Source of the DNA: Acanthosepion esculentum
Lineage: Eukaryota; Mollusca; Cephalopoda; Sepiida; Sepiidae
DNA length: 64,000 nt
Direction: 5' to 3'
Assembly: GCA_964036315.1 (NCBI GenBank)
Contig: OZ038485.1
Span: 96,262,575-96,326,574, forward strand
Each line of letters begins with the position of its first letter. Position 1 is the first letter of the stretch. The position numbers and the translations under genes were made by a program. Below, piece by piece: positions 53,701-64,000 of this stretch. The notes under the pieces were generated by a model. The model did no database searches. It was not told where the DNA came from and saw nothing but the letters and a program-made list of their open reading frames with translations.

Positions 53701-54050
53701 TATCTTTATATCTCATTTTTCTGCTTTGGATTTCAAAGTTGGTTATTACTTTGATATTACCATGTGTATTTCCACGATATGTTAATGGTGATATTATCCG
53801 TTTCCTTATAAAGAAACATTCGGCATTTATTGACCGATCAGTCATTGCTACAGTCAGTTGAAATTTATGAAATGTTTCGTTTAAAACAAATTTTTAAGGA
53901 AAAAAAACTTACTGTTATCGGTCTTCTTTTAGTGTTGGTAGGGTTTCCTTTCTAATCTTTTGTTTAAAGTAGTGTTGAAAGTGTACATTTTGGTTTATGT
54001 AATTATTTTCTCTTCGAGTTATATGTGCTATCCATTTTAGTAGCAGCCAT
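53700..54050. repeat. Spacer and repeat shared with 33765-33975
   Basis: See 33765. The shared block starts at about 53870 (GAAATTTATGAAATG) and ends at about 54045. Confidence 0.55.
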
Positions 54051-55114
54051 TAACTACAAACGAACAGGCATTAGATTAAATTAACAAACAATTACATGCC
54101 TTTTCTTTTGCAGTCGTGCGTTCAATCTCTAGGTCAAGCAGTGCAGAAACAAAAGCTCATTTGGTTTACTTAGTTCTGTAAGTACAGGAATATTGTAAAG
54201 ACATCAGTATCAGCCGATGTCTTATTAAAGGAAGAACATCTGAAAGATGTTACAGAAATTGTTTCGATACTTATTGTCTTGGGAAGAAGTACAACTTAAT
54301 GGAGTAGATCTCTCAAGCATAAGATCAAACTAACCTGACAAAGTGGGTCACTGTGTGAAGTCAAAATCCTGAGTTCTTGATGAATTACTTTCTTAGAGCT
54401 TGCAAGAACGTTGTACTCTATAAGACAGTGGTTCCTAACAGCAAAAGCCGGAGAAATGCACAGAAAGGGACAAGAGACCGCTCGCCGTGACGCGAAAAGG
54501 AAGACACAGCCGTTAAACTGTCCGCTACCACTAAACTTGCCTCACCTTTGCCTCGTTCGTCTACAGAAGAAGGTTAGAACCGAATAAAATTTGCCTACTG
54601 TTACAATTGTCGAATGGTTTTATTTCTTGGGTAACTATGTGACCAAAGAGTGTTTTTTTAAGACAAGCTTTTGACTATAAGAAGGTGCACTCTGAGAACG
54701 AACCCGGTGTCTAGCCTGATATACAATGTTGCAATATACACTGGCTCTGTGGTAAAACCTCTCAGTTTCGTAAAATAGAGTTACAGATTTCTGAAGAATT
54801 TGCTTGAAAAGACATTAAACGTGACACTTATTTGAAGGTGTATCAACATGGATAAAAGGTTTCATTAAACATTTGAAGAAGACATTCCAAATGAACCAAA
54901 CACCTGAGCATATATCGAACGACAAAAACTTAGAAAACGGTTTCAATAAAGCAACGTATATTATTTGAATTTCTAGGTTGAAATGTCTGTTGTTGATCCT
55001 AAATTGACTTCGTTCCAAAATGACGGAAATATATAAGAAATTTCCCTATTGCAATGGTTATATTGTATAAATGAATGATCTATGATTTTTGACTTTTCAG
55101 ATAACTCTGTTGAT
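54051..55114. other. Gene-free spacer
   Basis: About 1 kb with no recognised gene or element. Confidence 0.45.
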
Positions 55115-55440
55115 TCGTCCTGGGTGAGACGATAAACTACAAGCAGCAAGGCCTCTGATCATGCGGTTTTGAGGAGCGTGGAACCACCACCTCTTAATTG
55201 CAGGTGTTCCCAGATCCACCCTGACCCAGGGTGGCAGCACCTGTTAGGATCCCATCTATGGGAAAATAGTTAACTATTACTAGCAATACCTTTTTGAAAA
55301 AATTATTACCAGCAATACAATTTTGAAGGAAAAATATTACCGGAAACAGGTTTTTGACAAAACAAAATATTACCAGCAATAACAAAAGTTGTCGGCATTA
55401 AATAACCCATTGAGGCTGATATGCCGTAAAACAAAATAAA
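55115..55440 (-). mobile_element. Dispersed family C copy
   Basis: Inverse of 21555-21868: TCGTCCTGGGTGAGACGATA, TTTTGAGGAGCGTGGAACCA, TCCCAGATCCACCCTGACCC, TATTACCAGCAATAC repeated four times, and the inverted head at 55390. Confidence 0.85.
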
Positions 55441-56015
55441 CCAAACCAATCTAAACCAAAGAATACATATTCTATTCCTACGAATCTATCCTAAAAATGT
55501 TGTCGGCATTAGATAACCCATTGAGGTTGATATGTCGTAAAACAAAATAAACCAAACCAATGTAAACCAAAGAATACATATTCTATTCATACGAATCTAT
55601 CCTAAAAATGTTGTCGGCATTAAATAACCCATTGAGGTTGATATGCCATAAAACAAAATAAACCAAACCAATCTAAACGAAAGAATACATATTCTATTTA
55701 TACGAATCTATCCTAAAATGTTGTCGGCATTAGATAACCCATTGAGGTTGATATGTCGTAAAACAAAATAAACCAAACCAATCTAAACCAAAGAATACAT
55801 ATTCTATTCATACGAATCTATCCTAAAAATGTTGTCGGCATTAAATAACCCATTGTGGTAGATATGGTCTAAAACAAAATAAACCAAACCAATCTAAACC
55901 AAAGAATACATATTCTATTCATACGAATCTATCCCAAAAATGTAGTCGGCATTAAATCACCCATTGAGGTTGATATGCCGTAAAAGAAAATAAACCAAAC
56001 CAAACCAAACTCTAT
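55390..56015. repeat. 111 bp tandem array, six copies
   Basis: TGTCGGCATTA recurs at 55390, 55501, 55612, 55722, 55833 and 55944, spacing 110-111 bp. Each unit holds CCCATTGAGGTTGATATGCC, AAAACAAAATAAACCAAACC and TTCATACGAATCTATCC. The unit is the head of family C, repeated outward from the single full element at 55115. Confidence 0.98.
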
Positions 56016-56739
56016 TGATGCATGTTAGAAAAAAACCCTCTTTTAAATCCTTAAAAGTATCATTATGATGCCAACTTTTTTAGGGATTAAAAATTAAAAC
56101 GTTTAAAATCTGCCAGCAAGGTAGATGAGGCAAAAAGAGAGAAAATTTAAAAAAGAAAATTTATTCAGTAATGTGTTAATATGGTTATTAGTAAATGTCA
56201 AATAAAATGGTTCCGGAATCGGAAGTGCTTCTGGTCTGAAGGATGCTACTAAATTAGTTTTGAAAATAAAACACTGAACATATTAGTTCTCGTTTGTTCA
56301 TAGAAGTTAAACAGTATTGAGTACTTAGATGAGAGACCACTTGGGAACACCGTAAGCAACCTCATACAACAAACAGTAAAAAATAAATCCAATTCTACTT
56401 CAACTCTATACTTATAAAATCTCCACCTGAACTCGTAAATTTTATTTACTAATTTCTTATTTCAATTTATTTCCTCAATGGGATGAGATAGGTTCGTCTG
56501 TCGTCCGGTTCATATACCTCCCCAGTCGTCTGAACTGGGGTATACATTAATCCATTGTTCTCTGTTTTCAGGTTTCCGCTTCCTTCTAAAGTCTTTTTTT
56601 TATTCTCTTTGATTCCCAGTAGCTCCATGCGTCTTAATGGCATTGTTACCTCGCTTGGGGTGAATTGATTAAAAGAAAAAAAAGAAAAAAATGTAAAGAA
56701 AATTTACACGAAATTTACTGTCAAAAGATAACGATAATA
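56016..56739. other. Spacer with LINE tail
   Basis: Jockey-like LINE 3' tail on the plus strand at about 56575-56670 (AGTAGCTCCATGCGTCTTAA, TACCTCGCTTGGGGTGAATT). Otherwise unassigned. Confidence 0.55.
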
Positions 56740-57195
56740 CGAAAGTAATTTTTGAGATTCTTGACAAAATCCGAAAAAGGATCTGCAATGTAATCGATCC
56801 TGACCTGACATCTCGACTTCAGTCACTTTCTCACCGACACGACTTCCCTCTGTCTTTCCAACAAATATTTTCATGGCAATTATTCTGATGAGTTTTCCTC
56901 CTTGGTGTCATGACTTTAAACGTGCTATTAGCGTGACATCTCGGTCTCACACCGTTTTACTGTTAAACTAGCTAAATGCAACTGTATTTTCTATTTTGAT
57001 AGTTTCTTTCTTTGCACTTCTCGCTTTTAGAACTCCCTTCCGAATTTTTGCTTGCCTACCACCTATAATCTTCAAAAAATGTAAATGAAAGGCCAATCGC
57101 CATCATCTGTTTTCCTGAATCCTTTTATTGTCTTTTCTCCTCACTTCTATTCACTAAGGTTTTCTCAATCTCTTTCACTTCTAGTAACACCTTGC
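56740..57195 (+). pseudogene. Jockey-like LINE, C-terminal part
   Basis: EILDKIRKRICNVIDPDLTS, RLQSLSHRHDFPLSFQQIFS, then across frames HDFKRAISVTSRSHRFTVKL, RTSRF-LPNFCLPTTYNLQK, and the tail GTAACACCTTGCTTTCTCGT. Confidence 0.85.
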
Positions 57196-57199
57196 TTTC

Positions 57200-57312
57200 T
57201 CGTGGAGGGGAGAAGAGTTGAATTTATAAGTTTACCAAGGGTATTTGCGTGTAAATGAATATAACGAACCCGAACTGGAATTGGAACTTGGATCTCCGAT
57301 TTCCAATATGGG
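57200..57312 (-). mobile_element. tRNA-derived SINE, family B, partial
   Basis: TTACCAAGGGTATTTGCGTG, GGAATTGGAACTTGGATCTC. The head (A-box side) is missing where it meets the LINE fragment. Confidence 0.75.
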
Positions 57313-57695
57313 GCAAAAATATTTGAGAGATGGAGAAGTTGTGAACATATAAATGTGCAAGATATATTCTGTCGAGAAAAATTGTCTAGCACGACATAGT
57401 GAACCGGCTTTCCTAGCAGCAGACCTAGCGGTTAATTCAAAATAATCATTCTACTTCATGTCAGTGAAAAACGGTAGCCCAAGAAGGTGCAGTGAATTGC
57501 TCTCCTGGTGGTTAGCATCAGCAATGTTGACAGCAGGTAATAAAGTTATTTTAGATGATTAATAGAAAGCATTTTCGTTTTGGGACGTTAAAATTAAGAA
57601 GCCGCTTCTTGCCCCAGTTAACAACGGAACGTTGGTCGTTTTCGAGATCATCGGCCAATTTGATTTTTATCGAACCTGACCGATTTTCTATTAAG
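57313..57695 (-). pseudogene. Jockey-like LINE, post-RT fragment
   Basis: Minus strand: SIKIKLADDLENDQRSVVNW, LLNFNVPKRKCFLLI, FFTDMK, FLDRIYLAHLYVHNF. Heavily decayed. Confidence 0.75.
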
Positions 57696-57699
57696 CTAG

Positions 57700-57860
57700 T
57701 GGGGGATGAGAAGAGGTGGATTCATACGATTCCCAAGGGTATTGGCGCGGAAGTGAATATGAGGAACCCGACGGGGACTGGAACTCGGCTCTCCGATTTT
57801 CAATTTTTAGCCGTTATTCACTACATCACCGCTCATCCAAGCTTACATCATCTAGTATTT
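57700..57860 (-). mobile_element. tRNA-derived SINE, family B
   Basis: TTCCCAAGGGTATTGGCGCG, GGGACTGGAACTCGGCTCTC, CTACATCACCGCTC. Same LINE-SINE junction layout as 48405. Confidence 0.85.
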
Positions 57861-59182
57861 CCAGGCGGGCACCTATACTGGTACTGGCCCGGTCCGACAT
57901 TGCTTAACATCGGTGATCGTACGAGAACCGGTGTTTCAACGTGATATGGCCGTAAGCCCAATGTTTTTATATATGGAAACAAACACCTTAAAATGAAATC
58001 GCAATGAAATCTGCAAGAAAAAAGGGCGGGAATAATGACTTTTTCCAATTAACGTTTTTCTAATATGGGACAACCTAATAAATGGGAGAGTGGTTTTATA
58101 TGCCATCAAATACGGTAAACTCTATTAAATTTAATATCCATGTGTGTGAGAGAAGACATTAGCACTCATGTAAATTGTTTGCTCCAATTCTTTGCTAAAT
58201 TCTTTTTTCCCCTCCTCCATTAATTCCCGCTTAGGACTTCCGGTTCTCTTTTGATTGGCGCGTGTAACGTGTAACTTTCAGTGCCATTATCTTTTCTTTC
58301 GAGGCCTTTTATCGAAATACGAGCAAAGGCCAGAAATAGACATCAAATTAGTTCAGTGATAATACTCCACGTTATGTACCTACGCAGCTTTTCTACGAAA
58401 TTACAGAAATTCCAGCAATCTCATCCAAGAAAAGAGAATTATGTCAATTACTATTAATAGTGCGTTCGTTTCTATATCGGCGAAGCTGGCACAAAGTCAC
58501 TATTGACAAATCTCTCGATTCTTCGGTTAACTGCACGTATCGCTATTTCCTTATGCTGTATTATATTGGAAAGAATGTTCTGTCCCATTTAAAGATGGAA
58601 AATAGTAGCACACGTCTTTTTCCTGGCTTCTACTCGTTGAGTCATCTTTCCCTTCAAAGTCACAACCTTCATCTTTGTTGCGGCAGAAATTTTAGCCAGG
58701 ATTTTAGTGTAAAGAGCAACTACAACAATTTTCCAAGGCACCTTAAATTCATGTTAATCAGATGGAACAATTCCTATTTAGACATTTGCATATTAAAATG
58801 ACATTATTATCTAACATCTTTCATTTGCATAATAGCTTTGCATGACCTTTTTCAGCTTCAAGCTGCTGAAAGTCGTGTATTTTTTCTTGCACGAAAACGC
58901 AGCAATTTATTTCCAAATTCACAAGGGCCACAGAAACTAAGCAGTTTCATTAAGGACCATTTAAATACACACAGAGACCTAACAACCTCTGTCCGCGAAA
59001 TGCTTGTGGAAAATAGAAACATAATAGACTCATTCACATCCCAAAAAATAAGTTAAATATAATGGAAGCGTGAACATTAATAAAAGAAGCCAACTATCAA
59101 TAATATCACTTATGAACACGGCCACAACGTTTTGACCGTATTTGGAAATTAATAGATTAACCGAAAGCGCTCGGACCCACAG
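57861..59182. other. Gene-free spacer
   Basis: Frames at 58460-58801 and 58838-59056 show no recognised domain and lie in AT-rich sequence. 57890-57945 echoes 48590-48640. At 59103-59170 CACGGCCACAACGTTTTGAC and ACCGAAAGCGCTCGG resemble parts of other PLE-end repeats. Confidence 0.45.
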
Positions 59183-59303
59183 ATCATTTAGGCAGTTTTT
59201 ACAAACTCTATATCCAGAAAAGAAATCACACGTTTCAATGCACAAAAAATGTCATAAAATGCTTAATCGCAGTGCCTTGTCAGTTTTCTTCAATGAAAAT
59301 TAT
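59183..59303. repeat. Inverted repeat, left arm
   Basis: Pairs with 59918-60034 (TTTACAAACTCTATATCCAG; AATGTCATAAAATGCTTAAT). Plus-strand reading [20 protein letters not shown] is conserved as [20 protein letters not shown] in the inverse of the other arm, so the parent probably encoded protein here. Confidence 0.85.
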
Positions 59304-59821
59304 ATATTATTGTGGCCTTTTTAGGTCCAGAAATAAAGACACAAAGAGAGGACTTGAGTTAAACAAATGTATTAACAGAAACAGTAATACAAACATATAC
59401 AAACGAGAGTGTTACAGCAAGAATGTGCGGTCCGACTGTCAGAGCTGACTGCTGGAAACTTCCCTCTCCAAAAGGCAGTACCTGCTCCTATTTATAGCTG
59501 GGAGAGTCCATGCGTTTATGGGTAAATTACCATAACCTATATATATATATATATATATATATAAATGATTAGGAGGATTTGATAATTATAATTAAGTAAT
59601 TGATTGAGTCTGAAACCTCAACAGAATGCAGAAATATATTTGGGACTCATCAGCAGTGCGCATCCACTACCGAGAATTGAAACCCAGACAGTTAGGTTAT
59701 CAAGCAAACATCATACCAACTGTTCAACGGGGCTCGGTGACGAAGAGGTAGCAAATCAGACTCAATATAGCGCCGCTCGCTCACAAATTCCGTGGTGGAA
59801 CTCAACTGAGATTCTCTCTAA

Positions 59822-59823
<2 letters not shown>
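59304..59823. other. Spacer of the inverted repeat
   Basis: Contains short (TA)n at 59541-59563. At about 59660-59720, CCGAGAATTGAAACCCAGAC then AGGTTATCAAGC looks like an inverted tRNA-type SINE head. No gene. Confidence 0.45.

Positions 59824-59917
<94 letters not shown>
59824..59917. repeat. (TA)n microsatellite
   Basis: Pure TA tract abutting the right arm. Confidence 0.97.
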
Positions 59918-59919
<2 letters not shown>

Positions 59920-60034
59920 CATTGAAGACAACTGACAAGGCACTACGATTAAGCATTTTATGACATTTCTCTTGCATTCGTACATGTGATTTCTTTTCTG
60001 GATATAGAGTTTGTAAAAACTGTCTAAATCATAT
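59918..60034. repeat. Inverted repeat, right arm
   Basis: See 59183-59303. A short (CA)n follows at about 60047. Confidence 0.85.
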
Positions 60035-60071
60035 CATGTCTATGTACACACACACACACAGACATACATAT

Positions 60072-60560
60072 ATTAACACTTAAACATTATTCTTGTGGAT
60101 ATCCGTATTTGAGTAGACGCTCCTTTTTTATTTTTTAACAGTATTTTAATTATCCTCTACCGGGCTGAATATTCGAGAAGTCTTATTAAACAAAGATATA
60201 TGCACTCCGATAGGATTTCTAGGCAGGACAAACTGTCATTAGATCCGACGTACTTGTACCGACTTGGCCACGAAGAGCATTGCCGATCAAGCATGACTGA
60301 ACAGCGCCTTCTTTAAGTGAAATCCTCGTCACGGATTCTTGAAATTTCATATCTGCTCAATTACTTATCCAAACGTAAACAAAGCAAATTGTAAAGCAGT
60401 AATGGATTTTTCATTTATTAATCCGACAGATTTTTATCCAGCCGGAAGTCGAATATTTATCTTAAATTTTTTTTTCAAATACTCAGGCCGGTACACGGTT
60501 TAAAAAATAAAAACGGAGCTTCTACTCAAATACGGGTATCCACTAAAAATAAGTTTTAAG
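60072..60560. repeat. Inverted repeat with SINE A-like arms
   Basis: Arms 60072-60182 and 60455-60560: TATCCGTATTTGAGTAGACG against its complement in CTACTCAAATACGGGTATCC, and CGGGCTGAATATTCGAGAAG against AATACTCAGGCCGGTACACG. The arms are divergent relatives of SINE A bodies (TCTCGGACATTCAGGCCGGT). Confidence 0.75.
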
Positions 60561-60598
60561 TGATAAATTATATGTCGGATTAATAAAAAAAAATCAAT

Positions 60599-60634
<36 letters not shown>

Positions 60635-61027
60635 TAAATTACAGACATTATGTCTGCTAAATTTGAATAAAATCCTTTCATAGCTTGAAAACTGTTCCTT
60701 TATAGGATTTTCAAAACATTGCTGCAGTATTCATAGTTGATTCTGTTCAGTGCCGGCTTTAATTTTTTTTAATATAGATTGCTTCGAGGATCTGTAGCTT
60801 GAATTTGTTAGTTTTTCACGTTTTAATACGCGTATTACCGTGCTATTATAACATTAAAGAAAAACATTCCATAATGGATACTTTTTTCACCTTCTAATAA
60901 GCGCTAAGCACGACTGTCAACCGTTGCATTTGGAAGCATAATGAAAAATTATAGGAATGGATAACAACACACAGCTTTTTATAACTACTTGTACCCCTGA
61001 ACAACTCACAGTTTTGTACTACTGGCA
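60561..61027. other. Spacer with short (TA)n
   Basis: (TA)n at 60603-60630; nothing else recognised. Confidence 0.5.
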
Positions 61028-61238
61028 TACTTGAAGATGATCTTGGAACACAATCGAAATTACTTGGGAAATAAAAGTGATTTATAAAAAGTTAATGCAC
61101 ATTTCTCACATTATTTAACGAAAGGTTATTCGTGACACGGAAGGTTATTTGTGAGTATGAACGGATTTTATCAAAAATTATAAGACATAATATCCGTAAT
61201 TTATTTAATCAGATATGCCTAAAAAGAATTTGCACCCT

Positions 61239-61242
<4 letters not shown>
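61028..61242 (+). pseudogene. PLE 5' end: hammerhead-like motif and N-terminal peptide
   Basis: CTTGAAGA, T, GAT...ATC stem, GAAA at 61030-61060 lies about 85 bp upstream of a frame reading VICEYERILSKIIRHNIRNL then FNQICLKRICTLN, which runs into (CA)n. It matches SLIRKYEKIQKKICRTMLSL then TFNTTCLKEKLLPN of the 44 kb PLE in spacing and key residues (YE.I..KI.R, FN..CLK). Confidence 0.7.

Positions 61243-61300
<58 letters not shown>
61243..61300. repeat. (CA)n then (TA)n
   Basis: CA at 61243-61281, TA to about 61300. Confidence 0.96.
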
Positions 61301-61334
61301 CTATATCGAACCTGTAACCCAAAAGGCAACCATC

Positions 61335-61546
61335 ATTTGATCTGAAGTGCTATTAACCATTCAGCCACAAAGAAGCGTCTCGTTAGCAAAGTCTGAATTC
61401 GATTCCTGTCAGAGAAGCACACATTTTCTACGTAATTTCTCGAACATTCAGGCCGGTAAATGTAATTAATACTATTTATTTAAAAAACAATGCATTTACT
61501 TAAATAAATTGTATCTATTAAAATAATATATAAACAGAAAATTTAT

Positions 61547-61548
<2 letters not shown>
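61335..61548 (+). mobile_element. tRNA-derived SINE, family A
   Basis: Mutated B-box AATTCGATTCC, then TCTCGAACATTCAGGCCGGT body and a tail that grades into (TA)n at 61549. Confidence 0.8.
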
Positions 61549-61643
<95 letters not shown>

Positions 61644-61652
61644 GTATGTATG
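61549..61652. repeat. (TA)n then (TATG)n
   Basis: Microsatellite beginning at the SINE tail. Confidence 0.96.
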
Positions 61653-61731
61653 CATGTATAGAAATTATTTTCTGATAGAGTGTATTTGCAAAGGACCAAA
61701 ATGAATAAAAATACAAGAGGAAAATCTCTTC

Positions 61732-61851
61732 TTAGACGACGTGTTTCGTCATCAGAGGGACTTTATCAAAGCAACACCGAGAAGACGAAAGACGTCGGTC
61801 ATTAATAGTTTAACTTCCTGTCTTTTTATTCATATATATATATATATATAA
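61732..61851 (-). repeat. Hammerhead-like motif and (TA)n
   Basis: Minus strand at 61772-61732: TTTGATAA, A, GTC...GAC stem, GAAA, ACacGT, C. First box deviates from CTGANGA. A (TA)n lies at 61832-61851. Confidence 0.45.
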
Positions 61852-61925
61852 TTGTGTATTTGGGCAGCAATCCCCTTTTTATACAAGTTTTATTAAAGAT
61901 GATTGACAAGCCAATGGGGATTAAT
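61852..61925 (-). pseudogene. PLE N-terminal peptide
   Basis: Minus strand PIGLSIIFNKTCIKRGLLPK then YTIIY into (TA)n, with no stop. The clearest example of the F.KTC.K.GLLPKYT peptide ending at a microsatellite. Confidence 0.75.
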
Positions 61926-62500
<575 letters not shown>

Positions 62501-62877
62501 GTAGGAACAAAAAAGAAAGGGAAAGATAGATAATGGGGCGACAAGGAGAGAAAGAATAAAAGTAAAAAAAAAAAGAATATTAATTAAGAAGCGAAAGAAG
62601 AAAGAGTTTGAAAAAAAATGGAAGACAAAAAAAAGTCGGAAAATAAAGATACAAAAAAGAAAAGAAAAGAAAAGCTATATAGAGACGAAGAGAACTATAT
62701 ACAATACAGAAACAGAGACAGTGGAATAGTTGTTAGCAAGTAAGTCGTGAGTTTGTTTCTCACTAGGTGCCTTATCCAGCGAAACGTGTCAAATACCGAA
62801 ATGCGGGGAGTGTGAAAAAGAAAATTGAAAGAAAGAAGGAAATAAAAATAAACAATAAAAAACATGATACAAAAAAA

Positions 62878-62908
<31 letters not shown>

Positions 62909-63020
62909 AGAAAGAAAGAAAGAACAAAGAAAGAAAGAACAGAAGTAGACAAGACACCGTTGTAGAAAAGACCTTCTGGAAGACGGATGTGCGTTCGAAT
63001 CTCACCGGTGGTTTATTCTT
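62501..63020. repeat. Purine-rich spacer, (AAAT)n/(GAAA)n and tRNA-like heads
   Basis: A/G-rich DNA; (AAAT)n and (GAAA)n at about 62873-62940. tRNA-like heads at 62718-62770 (AGTGGAATAGTTGTTAGCAA; TGAGTTTGTTTCTCACT) and 62955-63010 (GTGCGTTCGAATCTCACCGG). Confidence 0.6.
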
Positions 63021-64000
63021 TAGTACTAATTTACATTGCTAACGGATTTAGAACGGCAGATTGAAATATGCAATAAAAAGCAACTGAAATTAAGATGTAA
63101 GAAATACTATTCAAACATTACTAATAACTGAGTGTTTCATCCAATAGTAATTTCAAGATAGTGTTATTGCTAATACAATCAATGTGTGCTAACAAATATT
63201 AAGATAATAGCGACTTGGGGAAATAAATAAAGAAAATTTTATGATTTTAGCAGGTTTTCTGCAGTCTTTAGTCTTTTGTAGCCTAGCAGTTTAGGCAGCT
63301 GTCTAGTTAAAACTGGCTCCCCGAAGAATATAAAAAAAGAAATGAAATTTCGATTTTCACTGGAGGTTTTCTCCTAATTTCCACATCGATCACTAACGGA
63401 GTCTCATCTGTGACAAGAATTTAGCACATATCCTCCTGGCGTCAGTTTAAACTGATACCTTCATTTTCCCATATATTGTGACTATTTCGCTTAAAGTTCA
63501 CATGTTCGTGATTTCAGATGAAAACTGAAATTTTCCAACATATTTCTGTGAAAATTTCTCTTTGCTGAGACCAAAAAGACCTTGGAAATTTCATGGTTTT
63601 CTTATTTGAATTTCACGATGAATTTTAATTCTTAAGTTAATAATTGAATAAGCTCATGGCTAATTGTCCAACAGAAAAATATCAACAGAGAGAAGAAAGA
63701 TATTTTGAAAGAATAAGCAAAATAGCCAGTAACGGCTCATCTCAACGAAATATTGAAAAGGACAAATAAAGCTCCAACTTACAAGAAAATGAATCATTTA
63801 AATAAGATTCCAATTCAATATCTTATTATGTTCTACTTAATCAGACACTTTCATTGCAGTGAATTTTATATGAAAATAAGCTACGGAGTAGTATTGTTTA
63901 GAGATTTTACGGAAGTTAATAAGTTGCGTGTCTGTGTGTGAATTTAGGTGAATGTGCTTGTTCAATATGTAAAAATGAAAGATTGGTTTGGGTTGGTTTG
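63021..64000. other. Spacer with one dispersed repeat
   Basis: 63590-63700 matches 41505-41700. The last 20 bases (GATTGGTTTGGGTTGGTTTG) resemble the outer edge of family C (ATTGGTTTGGTTTATTTTGT inverted at 55430), so a copy may begin here. No gene. Confidence 0.5.

Noticed and set aside
58460..59056. Host exons (113- and 72-residue frames)
   Set aside because: No recognisable domain, splice-site pattern or codon bias by eye; lengths are within chance for AT-rich DNA.

Overview
This is eukaryotic, AT-rich, repeat-saturated DNA. I find no convincing host protein-coding exon and no rRNA or functional tRNA gene. The content points to a mollusc and most likely a coleoid (octopus-type) cephalopod: long (TA)n tracts every few kilobases, several families of tRNA-derived SINEs, Penelope-like retroelements (PLEs), jockey-like and RTE-like LINE fragments and mariner/Tc1/pogo remnants. 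The cephalopod assignment is inference from repeat style; no single-copy marker gene is present.

Layout. 0-6 kb: microsatellites, a PLE endonuclease fragment (about 1.8-2.2 kb), a recurrent 205 bp repeat that also forms a perfect palindrome at 4.28 kb, and a Tc1/mariner-type MITE. 6-8.7 kb: the 5' end of a mariner transposase abutting a 36 bp minisatellite, then a second MITE. 9-15 kb: LINE 3' ends, an 80 bp MADE1-like MITE, pyrimidine tracts and a 39 bp tandem array. 15-20.4 kb: an RTE-type LINE C-terminus, a TA-flanked palindrome, a pogo-like MITE, and a Tc1-like element whose inverted ends are made of about 20 bp iterated repeats. 20-26 kb: copies of an unidentified dispersed element (family C), two related MITEs and a (TTC)n tract. 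26-31.5 kb: nested inverted repeats with a transposase relic in the spacer, and tRNA-SINEs. 32-38 kb: jockey-like LINE copies, the best at 36.6-37.8 kb. 39-46 kb: two PLEs with reverse transcriptase (RT) and GIY-YIG endonuclease remains, both flanked by inverted terminal repeats. 46-54 kb: LINE 3' ends interleaved with tRNA-SINEs. 55-56 kb: a 111 bp tandem array grown from family C. 57-64 kb: LINE and SINE fragments, inverted repeats and microsatellites.

How the parts relate. The strongest theme is a link between PLEs, foldback DNA and microsatellites. Both well-preserved PLEs are 5'-truncated inside RT and joined to an inverted copy of their own 3' end. A set of repeats elsewhere, often palindromic and next to (TA)n, carries a hammerhead-ribozyme-like core (CTGANGA, stem, GAAA, short stem III, C) with apparent compensatory changes. 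A conserved PLE-like N-terminal peptide ending in LPKYT stops at a (TA)n or (CA)n tract at several independent sites. All coding remains are broken by stops, frameshifts or truncation, so I annotate them as pseudogenes.
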